Under the pieces are notes generated by a model. It was not told the DNA's origin, did not search any database, and worked only from the letters and a program-made list of their open reading frames with translations. A DNA stretch of 64,000 nt from NCBI GenBank assembly GCA_937905835.1, contig CALCXK010000016.1, positions 28,961 through 92,960 on the forward strand, read 5' to 3'. A program made the translations under genes and the position numbers. Positions 33,222-41,377 of this stretch are shown piece by piece. The DNA is from an uncultured Ilumatobacter sp. GTDB lineage: Bacteria > Actinomycetota > Acidimicrobiia > Acidimicrobiales > Ilumatobacteraceae. Numbering within the stretch: the stretch's first letter is position 1; every line of letters begins with the position of its first letter.

Positions 33222-33665
33222 TCAGCTATTGAACGCGTAGGTGCCGTCAACGAACGGCTTGAAGATCATTAACACGAGGCTGGCCACCAGGGTCAGGTGG
33301 GTGATGCCAATGCCCATCGACATCTTTTTCTTGGCGTTATCGGAGGTGTCGCTGATGGCCGGCCGGATGAGAAACCAGCTGACGGCGACGGTGCCGACCC
33401 AGAGTGTGATGGTGATCGTGATCCACCACATCTCGGCCAGAGCGAACTTGTTCACACCGGCCATGCCCATGCCGACAACCCACAGCAGGATCAGTGCGGG
33501 GAAAACAAGCTTCATATGCAGGGCGGCCATGGCGCTGGTTTCGCCGGCGCGCTGCAGACGCGGGTAGAGGAACAACGGGCCGAACGCGGCAACGATGCTC
33601 AGGACGTGAACGAAATAGAGGAGCTTGACGAGAGTCTGGCTCTCGTTGAGGAAGATGGCGAACAT
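33222..33665 (-). CDS. DUF2269-like four-span membrane protein
   Basis: Four hydrophobic spans in 147 aa: LVKLLYFVHVLSIVAAFGPL, MKLVFPALILLWVVGMGMAG, WWITITITLWVGTVAVSWFL and GITHLTLVASLVLMIFKPF. The early YFVHVLS with a His in the first span resembles DUF2269/CopD-like small membrane proteins. Start at ATG 33665 is set by the -10 at 33673-33678; the frame extends eight codons further upstream. Divergent from miaB. Confidence 0.7.
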   Translation of the reverse strand: MFAIFLNESQTLVKLLYFVHVLSIVAAFGPLFLYPRLQRAGETSAMAALHMKLVFPALILLWVVGMGMAGVNKFALAEMWWITITITLWVGTVAVSWFLIRPAISDTSDNAKKKMSMGIGITHLTLVASLVLMIFKPFVDGTYAFNS

Positions 33666-33672
33666 GGGCGCA

Positions 33673-33678
33673 ACGCTA
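33673..33678 (-). promoter_or_regulatory. -10-like TAGCGT for the DUF2269-like gene
   Basis: On the minus strand TAGCGT ends seven bases before ATG 33665. Confidence 0.5.
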
Positions 33679-33699
33679 CCCGCTCGCAAGTTGGGTCGG

Positions 33700-33705
33700 T
33701 AGCCT
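33700..33705 (+). promoter_or_regulatory. -10-like TAGCCT for miaB
   Basis: TAGCCT ends seven bases before ATG 33713; no Shine-Dalgarno sequence. Only 21 bases separate it from the divergent hexamer. Confidence 0.5.
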
Positions 33706-33712
33706 GACGCTC

Positions 33713-35155
33713 ATGTCTGACACGGCCCCCGACGCCCAGCGCAGTTACATCGTGCGCACCATGGGGTGCCAGATGAACGATCACGATTCCGAGCGGATTG
33801 CTGGCCTCCTCGAAGCTGATGGCCTTGTGCGCGCCGAATCTGAATCGGATGCCGATGTCGTGGTGCTCAACACGTGCTGCATCCGAGAGAACGCCGACAA
33901 CAAGCTGTACGGCAACCTTGGTCACCTGAAGACCTGGAAGAGCAAACGAGACGACCGCCAAATCGTCGTGGCTGGCTGTCTTGCTCAGAAGGATCAGGAA
34001 CTTGTCGCTCAGAAGGCCGGTCACGTCGATGTCGTGATGGGCACGCACAACGTTCACCGAGCCGCCGAGCTGCTCGAAGCGGCGAAGTCGTCAGAGGTGC
34101 CGATCACCGAGATCCTTCAAGAAGCGGTGATTGACGATCATGCGATGTTCCCGTCGGCGCTCCCGGCGCGTCGTGAGACCTCGTACAACGCGTGGCTGAC
34201 GATTCAGATCGGCTGCGATAACAAGTGTGCGTTTTGCATTGTGCCGGCAGTTCGTGGCGCTGAGATCAGCCGCCCGTACGTCGACATCGTCGGCGAAGCC
34301 GAACAGCTTGCCGCCGACGGCGTCACCGAGATCACGCTGCTCGGTCAGAACGTCAACAGCTACGGCCGCGATCTGGCGCTTGCGGCCCGCCAGGCTGGCG
34401 ACGAGTCAGCCAAGCTGCGTCCACGTTTCTCGAGCTTACTCCGCGACGTTGGTGCTGTCGAAGGCATCCGCCGCGTGCGTTTCACGAGCCCGCACCCCAA
34501 AGACATGCGACCTGACACGTTCGCTGCGATGGCTGAAACGCCCGAGATCTGCGAACACCTGCACTACCCGTTGCAGTCCGGCAGTGATCGTGTGCTGGCC
34601 CTGATGCACCGCGGCTATACCGCTGCTCGCTACCTGGACCGGCTCGGGCAGGCCCGTGCAGCAATCGATGATCTCGCCGTCTCGACCGACATTATCGTCG
34701 GTTTCCCGGGGGAGACCAATGACGACTTCGAACGCACCCTCGAAGTAGCTGCAGCTGCCGAATACGACTACGCCTACACGTTTATCTTCTCGCCACGACC
34801 CGGAACTGAAGCTGCCGACATGGAGGCCGACTTCGTTGACCCAGCTGTTGCGAGCGAGCGATTCCAGCGTCTCCGCATCGTTGTCGAGCGTTCGGCTCTG
34901 TTGAAGCACGAGGCCCGCGTCGGCCGGATCGAAGAAGTGCTGATCGAGGGGCCGAGCAAACGCGACCCGAACGTGACCAGCGGGCGCACGCGCCAGAACA
35001 AGCTGGTTCATTTCGTACCGTCCCGTCCGCTGCGGACCGGCAGCTATGCCACGGTTCGCATCAACCGCGCCGCACCGCACTTCCTCGAAGGCGACTTCGT
35101 CGAGTTCCTTTCGGAGCCTGCGCACAAGATCCGTATTCCAGTCGCCGCGCTGTAA
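33713..35155 (+). CDS. miaB: tRNA-2-methylthio-N6-dimethylallyladenosine synthase
   Basis: Radical-SAM methylthiotransferase acting on i6A37 made by MiaA. First [4Fe-4S] cysteines: RTMGCQMNDHDSERI, LNTCCIRENA and VVAGCLAQKD. Radical SAM motif CxxxCxxC in IQIGCDNKCAFCIVPAVRG. C-terminal TRAM domain follows VLIEGPSKRD. 480 aa. It heads the miaB-chorismate mutase-miaA run, so both enzymes of ms2i6A37 synthesis are linked. Confidence 0.95.
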   Translation: MSDTAPDAQRSYIVRTMGCQMNDHDSERIAGLLEADGLVRAESESDADVVVLNTCCIRENADNKLYGNLGHLKTWKSKRDDRQIVVAGCLAQKDQELVAQKAGHVDVVMGTHNVHRAAELLEAAKSSEVPITEILQEAVIDDHAMFPSALPARRETSYNAWLTIQIGCDNKCAFCIVPAVRGAEISRPYVDIVGEAEQLAADGVTEITLLGQNVNSYGRDLALAARQAGDESAKLRPRFSSLLRDVGAVEGIRRVRFTSPHPKDMRPDTFAAMAETPEICEHLHYPLQSGSDRVLALMHRGYTAARYLDRLGQARAAIDDLAVSTDIIVGFPGETNDDFERTLEVAAAAEYDYAYTFIFSPRPGTEAADMEADFVDPAVASERFQRLRIVVERSALLKHEARVGRIEEVLIEGPSKRDPNVTSGRTRQNKLVHFVPSRPLRTGSYATVRINRAAPHFLEGDFVEFLSEPAHKIRIPVAAL

Positions 35156-35230
35156 CCAGGAGGCTGCCCGGGCCGCGGGCGAAGCCACATCGTTCGGTGA
35201 CCTTCCGCGACGGCGTGGCCTGCCCGGCAC

Positions 35231-35236
35231 TACATT
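35231..35236 (+). promoter_or_regulatory. -10-like TACATT before the chorismate mutase gene
   Basis: TACATT ends eight bases before ATG 35245. Confidence 0.5.
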
Positions 35237-35244
35237 GAGACCTG

Positions 35245-35547
35245 ATGGGTGAAGCGACCGAGGATCTGCAGTTGGCCGAGTATCGATCGAGCATCGACAA
35301 CATCGATGCAGCGCTCGTGCACCTGCTGGCCGAGCGGTTCAAGGTGACCAAGGCAGTCGGGCGTTACAAGGCCGCAGCCGAGCTGCCGCCGGCTGACCCT
35401 GTTCGCGAGGAAATCCAGATTGCACGGCTTCGTTTGATGGCCGAAGCCGCTGGCCTCGACCTGGCGTTTACCGAGAAGTTCCTCCGATTCATCGTCGCTG
35501 AAGTGATCCATCATCATCAGCGCATTGCCGAAGGTGAACACCTCTGA
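35245..35547 (+). CDS. Chorismate mutase, AroQ type
   Basis: Converts chorismate to prephenate for Phe/Tyr synthesis. The three-helix AroQ fold shows AEYRSSIDNIDAALVHLLAE (catalytic Arg in YRxxIDxID), RFKVTKAVGRYK and FTEKFLRFIVAEVIHHHQ. 100 aa without signal peptide, so cytoplasmic. Small actinobacterial mutases of this type act with class II DAHP synthase, and one is encoded at 58767-60122. The TGA stop overlaps the proposed CTG start of miaA. Confidence 0.88.
   Translation: MGEATEDLQLAEYRSSIDNIDAALVHLLAERFKVTKAVGRYKAAAELPPADPVREEIQIARLRLMAEAAGLDLAFTEKFLRFIVAEVIHHHQRIAEGEHL
35530..35536 (+). promoter_or_regulatory. Ribosome site supporting a CTG start for miaA
   Basis: GAAGGTG lies seven bases before CTG 35544, a good spacing. 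It sits inside the end of the chorismate mutase gene. Confidence 0.5.
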
Positions 35548-36455
35548 CCATCCGGCCCCCTCGCGTTGCGGTCATTGGTTCGACTGCATCGGGCAAGTCG
35601 TCGGTCGCGATGGCTGTCGCCGCTGAACTCGGTGACGTCGGGTTGATCTCGGTCGACTCGATGCAGGTGTATCGAGGCATGGACATCGGCACGGCGAAGC
35701 CGTTGACAGAAGATCGAGTGGCTGTCCGCCACTACTGCATCGATCTCGTCGAGCCGACCGCTGAGTTCACGGTCGCCGAATTCAAACGGGCGCATGCAAC
35801 GGCACTCGACGACATCGCGGCCCGTGCCCAGAGCGCCCTCCTCGTCGGCGGAACCGGGCTGTATCACCGTGTCGTGATCGACGACTTCGACCTTCCAGGG
35901 GAGTGGCCTGAGGTGCGGTCCGGTCTCGATCATCACGAGACGAACACGCTCTTCCAGCGGCTTCGCGAGCTGGACCCAAAAGCCATTGAGAAGATCGATC
36001 CCGAGAATCGCCGTCGTCTGCTACGGGCACTCGAAGTGACGATCGGCAGCGGCCGGCCCTTCAGTTCGTTCGGGCCGGGAGTCGACCACTATCCCGACAC
36101 AGGCGTCGCGCAGGTCGGTTTGCGCTGGCCTCGGCCGGTCATCACCGAGCGCATCGAAGCCCGGGTGCACAACATGATCGAAGCCGGATTGGTCGCCGAA
36201 GTCGCAGCCCTGAGCGAGGCGGGATTCTCGAAGACATCCGCCCAGGCGCTTGGCTACAAGGAAACCCTGCAACATCTTCGTGGCGAGATCAGCCACGATG
36301 AAGCAGTGGCGATGATCATTACCAGAACGAGGCAGTTTGCTGTCCGTCAAGAGCGATGGTTCCGCCGTGATCCACGCGTACGCTGGATTGACGTCGAGAG
36401 CGATCCGGTCGCCGAGGTGGCGCCCACCGTGATCGAAGAATTGCAGCGAGCATGA
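35544..36455 (+). CDS. miaA: tRNA dimethylallyltransferase MiaA, probable CTG start
   Basis: Prenylates A37 of tRNAs reading UNN codons. The frame encodes RVAVIGSTASGKSSVAMAVA with the essential P-loop, then ISVDSMQVYRGMDIGTAKP, VGGTGLYHRVVID and ALGYKETLQHLRG. The first ATG (35610) lies after the P-loop, and the frame is closed by TGA at 35535-35537. No ATG, GTG or TTG occurs between. CTG 35544 overlaps the upstream stop (CTGA) and has a ribosome site, giving 303 aa, the normal size; ATC 35550 is another rare-start option. The 3' end overlaps dapF (ATGA). Confidence 0.85.
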   Translation: MTIRPPRVAVIGSTASGKSSVAMAVAAELGDVGLISVDSMQVYRGMDIGTAKPLTEDRVAVRHYCIDLVEPTAEFTVAEFKRAHATALDDIAARAQSALLVGGTGLYHRVVIDDFDLPGEWPEVRSGLDHHETNTLFQRLRELDPKAIEKIDPENRRRLLRALEVTIGSGRPFSSFGPGVDHYPDTGVAQVGLRWPRPVITERIEARVHNMIEAGLVAEVAALSEAGFSKTSAQALGYKETLQHLRGEISHDEAVAMIITRTRQFAVRQERWFRRDPRVRWIDVESDPVAEVAPTVIEELQRA

Positions 36456-37255
36456 CGACCCTGACTCTGACCAAGCACCACGGCCTCGGCAACGACTTTC
36501 TGGTGCTCTTCGACCCGCCTGACGTCGATCACGCGCTCCTCGCAATTCGGCTGTGTAACCGACGCACCGGCCTCGGCGCCGATGGCCTGTTGTTAGCGCA
36601 CGACGCTGAGGGCTACGCAGCGCAGATGACGCTGTACAACGCCGACGGTTCACGAGCAGAGATGAGCGGCAACGGCATTCGCTGCTTCGCCCAGGCGGTC
36701 GCGGCACGTCGTGGCGACCTCGACCCACAGTTGATCCTCACCGACGCAGGCGACCGGGTCGTCGTGCTCGCCAGCACCGACGACGAATACACCATCTCGG
36801 CACAGGTCGAGATGGGCGAAGTCGGAGTTATCGACGAGCCGCTGGGCTGGGCGGCGCTTGCGTGCCTCCCTGATCGACCCGTTGCGCACCTCACCATGGG
36901 CAACCCGCACAGCATCGTTGGTGTCGACGAAGTTACTGCCGTCGACCTGGCAGATCTGGGCGGCAAGGTTCCGCACGTCAACCTCGAGATCGTCGAGCCG
37001 GGTCCTGAGAGCAACGCGATCACCATGCGCGTCCACGAGCGTGGAGCTGGGATTACCTTGGCCTGCGGCACAGGTGCCTGCGCATCGGCGTACGCGGCAG
37101 CGCAGTGGGGGCTCGCCACACCGATCGATGGTGAGGTCCTCGTCCACATGGATGGTGGAAGTGCCAGCGTCTGGTTCTCACCAGACAATCCGACACTCGC
37201 CATGCTCGCTGGTCCAGCGACACATATCGCAACGATTCAGGTGCCACTGCAATGA
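36452..37255 (+). CDS. dapF: Diaminopimelate epimerase
   Basis: Converts LL- to meso-diaminopimelate for lysine and peptidoglycan. TKHHGLGNDFLVLFD start, first catalytic Cys in MSGNGIRCFAQAV, second in ITLACGTGACASAYAA, and HLTMGNPHSIV. 267 aa. ATG overlaps the miaA stop. Its own stop overlaps an ATG that opens a five-codon mini-ORF leading to hflX. Confidence 0.96.
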   Translation: MTTLTLTKHHGLGNDFLVLFDPPDVDHALLAIRLCNRRTGLGADGLLLAHDAEGYAAQMTLYNADGSRAEMSGNGIRCFAQAVAARRGDLDPQLILTDAGDRVVVLASTDDEYTISAQVEMGEVGVIDEPLGWAALACLPDRPVAHLTMGNPHSIVGVDEVTAVDLADLGGKVPHVNLEIVEPGPESNAITMRVHERGAGITLACGTGACASAYAAAQWGLATPIDGEVLVHMDGGSASVWFSPDNPTLAMLAGPATHIATIQVPLQ

Positions 37256-37265
37256 GCAGAACAGC

Positions 37266-38618
37266 GTGACGACTCCGTACAACGAAGCACTCGCCGAAAC
37301 ACTGATCGACCGGACCATCCGGGAGAAGATCGTGCTGGTCGGCGTGACGCTTCCCGGCGACACCGAAGAGTCAACCGAGGCAAGCCTGAACGAACTCGCC
37401 CTGCTGATCGACACGGCGGGTGCCGACGAGGTCGGCCGCATGGTCCAGAAGCGGGCTGGGCCCGATCACACCTGGTACATCGGCAAAGGCAAGGTCGAAG
37501 AGCTGAAACAGCTCTGCCTCGCCGTTGACGCTGACACCGTGGTGTTCGACAACAACCTGGGACCCGCACAGCAGTTCAATCTCGAAAAGCTGTTGGGCCG
37601 AACGGCGATCGACCGCACGGCAGTCATCTTGGACATCTTTGGGCAGAACGCCCACACGCTTGAAGGCAAGGCACAGGTCGAACTCGCGCTCCTGCGCTAT
37701 CGATTGCCGCGTCTCCGGCGAGGGCTCTCCGACAAGCAGGCGCAGCAGCGCGGCGGTGTCGGCGGTCGATTTGGTAGTGGTGAAACCAAAACCGAAGTCG
37801 AGCGTCGTCGAATCAAACGACGGATCACCAAGATCGAAAAAGACCTCGACGGTCTCGCTGAGACCCGCTTGCTGCAGCGCAAGGGGCGCAACAAAAGTGG
37901 CCTCGCCAACGTGGCGATTGTTGGTTACACCAACGCAGGCAAGTCGACACTGCTCAACCAACTGACCGACTCCGGTGTGCTGGTCGAAGACCGTCTTTTC
38001 GCCACGCTCGATCCGACCACGCGCCGCCTGGCGTTGCCCGGCGGCGAGCCCGTGCTGCTCTCCGACACGGTCGGCTTCATTAGTCGCTTGCCGCACGGCC
38101 TCATCGAGTCGTTCAAGGGAACGCTTGAAGTCGCGGCGATGGCCGACTACCTCGTGCATGTCGTCGACACCACGTCGCCCGACCCCGAAGGGCAGATCGA
38201 TGCTGTTCGCCAAGTGCTCGGTGACATCGATGCGGCAGAAGTCCCCGAACTCCTCGTGTTCAACAAGGCCGATGCCCAGCCGGAAATCGCCAAGGAACTG
38301 ACGGATCGACACCCCGGTTCGGTTGCAATCAGTGCGGCCACTGGCGACGGCGTCGAGGTCTTCCTCCGGACCCTGACCGATCGGCTCCGGGTACTGGCCG
38401 TTGTCTACGAACTCCTCGTTCCCTATGAACGTGGCGACATTCTCGCCTCGGTGCACCGAGAGGGCGAAGTCGTCTCCATCGGCGATGGCGCCGGCCCGAC
38501 CGAGGAAGCCTGGTTGATCCGCGCGCGTCTTTCTGATGCTTCGGCAGGTCGACTCAGCGAGTTTGTCATCGCCAAGACAAACGGGTCGACGGCCGAACCG
38601 ACTGGGTCCGAGGCCTGA
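37266..38618 (+). CDS. hflX: Ribosome-associated GTPase HflX
   Basis: GTPase that splits stalled or heat-damaged ribosomes. N-terminal HflX domain (KRAGPDHTWYIGKGKVEEL, VILDIFGQNAHTLEGKAQVE, LRYRLPRLRRGLS), glycine-rich GGVGGRFGSGETKTE, and a G domain with VGYTNAGKSTLLNQL, DTVGFISRLPHGLIESFKGT and VFNKAD. GTG 37266 starts the homologous region; the longer frame overlaps dapF in another register. 450 aa. The GTG overlaps the stop of the bridging mini-ORF. Confidence 0.93.
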   Translation: MTTPYNEALAETLIDRTIREKIVLVGVTLPGDTEESTEASLNELALLIDTAGADEVGRMVQKRAGPDHTWYIGKGKVEELKQLCLAVDADTVVFDNNLGPAQQFNLEKLLGRTAIDRTAVILDIFGQNAHTLEGKAQVELALLRYRLPRLRRGLSDKQAQQRGGVGGRFGSGETKTEVERRRIKRRITKIEKDLDGLAETRLLQRKGRNKSGLANVAIVGYTNAGKSTLLNQLTDSGVLVEDRLFATLDPTTRRLALPGGEPVLLSDTVGFISRLPHGLIESFKGTLEVAAMADYLVHVVDTTSPDPEGQIDAVRQVLGDIDAAEVPELLVFNKADAQPEIAKELTDRHPGSVAISAATGDGVEVFLRTLTDRLRVLAVVYELLVPYERGDILASVHREGEVVSIGDGAGPTEEAWLIRARLSDASAGRLSEFVIAKTNGSTAEPTGSEA

Positions 38619-38620
38619 TT

Positions 38621-39751
38621 GTGGTTGCCATCGAAGCAGTGACCGGCCCGTATACGCCGCCGCCGTACCCGTACGACCGGCTGAACCGGCTCAAGCCGAT
38701 CGCCGACGAATTCGAAGGTGGAGCAGTCGATCTGTCCATTGGAACGCCGTTCGATCCGCCACCCGCTGCGGTGATCGAGGCACTGGCCACCAGTGACGCC
38801 GAGCGCGGCTACCCGCCGAGTATGGGCACCCATGTGTTCCGTACGGCGTGCAGTAATTGGATGCAGCGGCGCCTTGGCGTCGACGTCCCGATCGACCAGA
38901 TCGCAGCTGCCGTGGGGACCAAAGAGTTCGTTGCGTCGCTGCCGGGCTACATGAAGCTGCGCCACCCAGAACGTGACACGGTGCTGTATCCGGCTATCTC
39001 CTATCCGTCGTACGCGATGGGTGCCACGCTCGGGCAGTGCCGCTCGGTGTCGGTGCCGTTGGGCCCCGATGGCGCGCTCGACTTCGGCGCAGTCGACCAG
39101 GCCGACATCGATCGTGCGCTCCTCCTGTGGGTCAACAGCCCAGGAAACCCGACCGGTCATCTCGACGATCTCGAAGCCGCAGCCACCTGGGGCCGTTCCA
39201 ACGGGGTCCCGGTGTTCTCGGACGAGTGCTACATCGAGTTCACCTGGGACGGCCCACCTCGCACGATTCTCGAACACGGACTCGACGGCGTCGTCGCTGT
39301 GCACTCGTTGTCGAAGCGCTCGAATCTGGCCGGAGCCCGAGCGGGTTTCTATGCAGGCGACGCCGAGCTTGTCGACTTCTTGAAGAGCGTCCGCCAACAC
39401 GGTGGCATGCTCGTTCCCGGTCCGGTGCAGGCTGCGGCCGCAGTTGCCTTTGACGACGACGTGCACGTCGACGAGCAGCGCCTCCGCTATCGCTCTCGCC
39501 TCGTGCTTCTTGCCGACGTGATCTCCGAGTGGTCTGGCATCGAGGTGCAGCAGCCCGGGGGAGCGTTCTACCTCTGGATCCCCGTCGAAGACGGATGGCA
39601 ATTCACCGAACGGCTCGCAGCCGAAGGTGGCGCCATTGTCAGCCCCGGCGAGTTCTATGGCGTCGACGGTACGAACTTCGTACGAGTTGCCGTGGTACAA
39701 CCAGACGAGAAGATTGAACTCGTGGCTCGCCGCCTGGCGGCAGCCACCTGA
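38621..39751 (+). CDS. PLP-dependent aminotransferase (DapC-like)
   Basis: Fold-type I aminotransferase. PLP lysine in HSLSKRSNLAGARAGFYAG; conserved WVNSPGNPTGHL, SDECYIEFTW and the C-terminal Arg in NFVRVAVV. 376 aa from GTG 38621, two bases after hflX. The actinobacterial N-succinyldiaminopimelate aminotransferase DapC has this organisation, and dapF lies two genes upstream. Substrate is inferred from sequence type and linkage. Confidence 0.82.
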   Translation: MVAIEAVTGPYTPPPYPYDRLNRLKPIADEFEGGAVDLSIGTPFDPPPAAVIEALATSDAERGYPPSMGTHVFRTACSNWMQRRLGVDVPIDQIAAAVGTKEFVASLPGYMKLRHPERDTVLYPAISYPSYAMGATLGQCRSVSVPLGPDGALDFGAVDQADIDRALLLWVNSPGNPTGHLDDLEAAATWGRSNGVPVFSDECYIEFTWDGPPRTILEHGLDGVVAVHSLSKRSNLAGARAGFYAGDAELVDFLKSVRQHGGMLVPGPVQAAAAVAFDDDVHVDEQRLRYRSRLVLLADVISEWSGIEVQQPGGAFYLWIPVEDGWQFTERLAAEGGAIVSPGEFYGVDGTNFVRVAVVQPDEKIELVARRLAAAT

Positions 39752-39784
39752 CCACGAAGCGCTCTGGGCGCCGGACGGAGCAAG

Positions 39785-40528
39785 ATGAACTCGAACCGAC
39801 GCCCCCGATTTCTCGCTGCTGGCATTGTGGTGTTGATCGTCGGGCTGCCCGCTGCCGCGGGTCTGTGGTATTCGGCAGGGCAGCGGCAAGCTGATGCGGT
39901 GCGGAACTTCGCACGGGCGCCGGTCGGCTGTGACACCACCCTCAATTTCGAAGTTGCTGGAGAGTTCCTCGTCTTTGTCGAGACCGAGGGCGAGATTGGC
40001 GGCGTCACCGGGAGCTGTGGGGCGCCCGGCGCGTTCGGGCAATCCGGTACTCCGCAAGACCTCCCACCTGTTCGCCTTGTTTTGACCGCGCCAGATGGCA
40101 CGGACGTTGCGCTCGCCACTCGCACCGGGGTCGACTACGACGCCGACGGTTCGGCAGGTCAAATGATCCGGGCGTTCGTCGTGGAGAGCCCCGGCGAGCA
40201 TGTGATGCGCGTCGAGTCGACGAACGACTCCGAGCGCGCCATATTCGCCATCGCCATCGGGCGTGATCCGAACGAAGGTATGCAACCGTTGCGGCTCGGA
40301 GCGATCGCGGCCGGAGCCGCCGTGTTGGCCGTCGGACTGTTGTTGATCGCAATGAGCCGCCGCCGAGGTGCTCCTGAAGCAGCGGTGCTTGCCGCTCCGT
40401 GGCCGACATCGCCTCCGACGAGTCGTCCGGGCCAGTCAGGTCAGACGGTCATTCCGGGCCAGCCACCGTTCACGACTCCGACTACTCCACCGTCACCGTG
40501 GGCTCCGCCGGAGATGCCCAGCGAGTAG
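39785..40528 (+). CDS. Two-span membrane protein with extracytoplasmic domain
   Basis: N-terminal span RFLAAGIVVLIVGLPAAAGL, an ectodomain of about 125 residues with two cysteines (VGCDTTL, GSCGAPG), a second span LGAIAAGAAVLAVGLLLIAM, then a Pro/Ser/Thr-rich cytoplasmic tail ending TPPSPWAPPEMPSE. 247 aa. No recognised family. It is convergent with lexA, only 14 bases apart. Confidence 0.72.
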   Translation: MNSNRRPRFLAAGIVVLIVGLPAAAGLWYSAGQRQADAVRNFARAPVGCDTTLNFEVAGEFLVFVETEGEIGGVTGSCGAPGAFGQSGTPQDLPPVRLVLTAPDGTDVALATRTGVDYDADGSAGQMIRAFVVESPGEHVMRVESTNDSERAIFAIAIGRDPNEGMQPLRLGAIAAGAAVLAVGLLLIAMSRRRGAPEAAVLAAPWPTSPPTSRPGQSGQTVIPGQPPFTTPTTPPSPWAPPEMPSE

Positions 40529-40542
40529 CTCGCCAGAGCGGC

Positions 40543-41172
40543 TCAGTAGCGGCGCATCACCGTGACAACCTTGCCGTACAGTTCGACCTGATCGGCGGTG
40601 AATACCATTGGCTCCATGGTGGGGTTATGCGGGGTCAGCGTGACTTCGTTACCCGAACGGGCGTAGGTCTTGACGGTGGCCTCGCCACCCGGGATCCCGG
40701 CGACGACGATGTCGCCGTTGGCTGGGTGATCGATCTGGGTGGCAACGACGTAGTCGCCATTGAGGATGCCGACGCCGGTCATTGACTCACCGCGCACGCG
40801 CAGCATGAACAGCTCGCCTTCACCGGCGAAGTCGACCGGTACCGGGAGGAGTTCTTCGACGTTCTCGGCGGCGAGCACATTGGTACCGGCGGCGACGTCG
40901 CCGATGAGTGGGACGTGGCGAACCGGGCGCTTGTCCATCATGGCGCCACTGTTCGAGTCGTATCGAACCTCGATGGCGCGGGGCTTGCTGGGGTCACGGC
41001 GGAGGTAGCCGTGACGCTGCAGGGTGTTCAGGTGGCTGTGTACCGTGGACGGCGAGGTGAGGCCGACAGCATCGCCGATCTCACGGACTGATGGCGGGAA
41101 ACCACGATCGCGCATCTGTTGTTCGATGAAAACGAGAATCTCGCGCTGACGCTGACTGATCTTGGGGGCCAT
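40543..41172 (-). CDS. lexA: SOS repressor LexA
   Basis: Winged-helix repressor and self-cleaving serine protease. DNA-binding half KISQRQREILVFIEQQ, GFPPSVREIGDAVGLTSPST. Cleavage site Ala-Gly in GDVAAGTNVL, nucleophile Ser in VRGESMTGVGI, general-base Lys in GEATVKTYA. 209 aa from ATG 41172, where TATCAT lies six bases upstream; the longer frame upstream covers the operator region and is not coding. Divergent from a LysM gene and nrdR, as in other Actinobacteria. Confidence 0.96.
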   Translation of the reverse strand: MAPKISQRQREILVFIEQQMRDRGFPPSVREIGDAVGLTSPSTVHSHLNTLQRHGYLRRDPSKPRAIEVRYDSNSGAMMDKRPVRHVPLIGDVAAGTNVLAAENVEELLPVPVDFAGEGELFMLRVRGESMTGVGILNGDYVVATQIDHPANGDIVVAGIPGGEATVKTYARSGNEVTLTPHNPTMEPMVFTADQVELYGKVVTVMRRY

Positions 41173-41178
41173 GGGAAC

Positions 41179-41207
41179 ATGATATGGCATGCGGACGGTC
41201 AGGTCAA
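41179..41207 (-). promoter_or_regulatory. lexA promoter
   Basis: Minus-strand TTGACC (41207-41202), 17-base spacer, TATCAT (41184-41179), then six bases to the ATG. This is the most complete promoter in the window and implies a leaderless lexA mRNA. Confidence 0.65.
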
Positions 41208-41219
41208 ACATCTGTACTC

Positions 41220-41233
41220 CAAACGTTCGTTCG
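41220..41233. promoter_or_regulatory. LexA operator upstream of lexA
   Basis: On the minus strand CGAACGAACGTTTG matches CGAAC-N4-GTTCG with one mismatch and lies just upstream of the lexA -35. Confidence 0.6.
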
Positions 41234-41259
41234 ATAAATGTCGCTGAAACGGTTGACAT

Positions 41260-41273
41260 CGAACACTTGTGCT
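41260..41273. promoter_or_regulatory. Second degenerate LexA-like site
   Basis: CGAACACTTGTGCT has two mismatches to the SOS consensus. Further GAAC/GTTC half-sites cluster at 41296-41330 (GAACTGTTC, GTTCAGAAC), towards the LysM gene. Confidence 0.4.
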
Positions 41274-41377
41274 GGTTGACTGATACTCAATGAATCGAAC
41301 AAGCGTTTCGAACTGTTCAGAACATCGAACGGTATTGAGCGCCCAATCGACATCACGTCATCCGTTGGGAAGTAGAT

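Noticed and set aside
36858..37265. N-terminal extension of hflX across dapF
   Set aside because: Out of frame with dapF, Ser/Arg-rich shadow sequence; HflX homology begins after GTG 37266.
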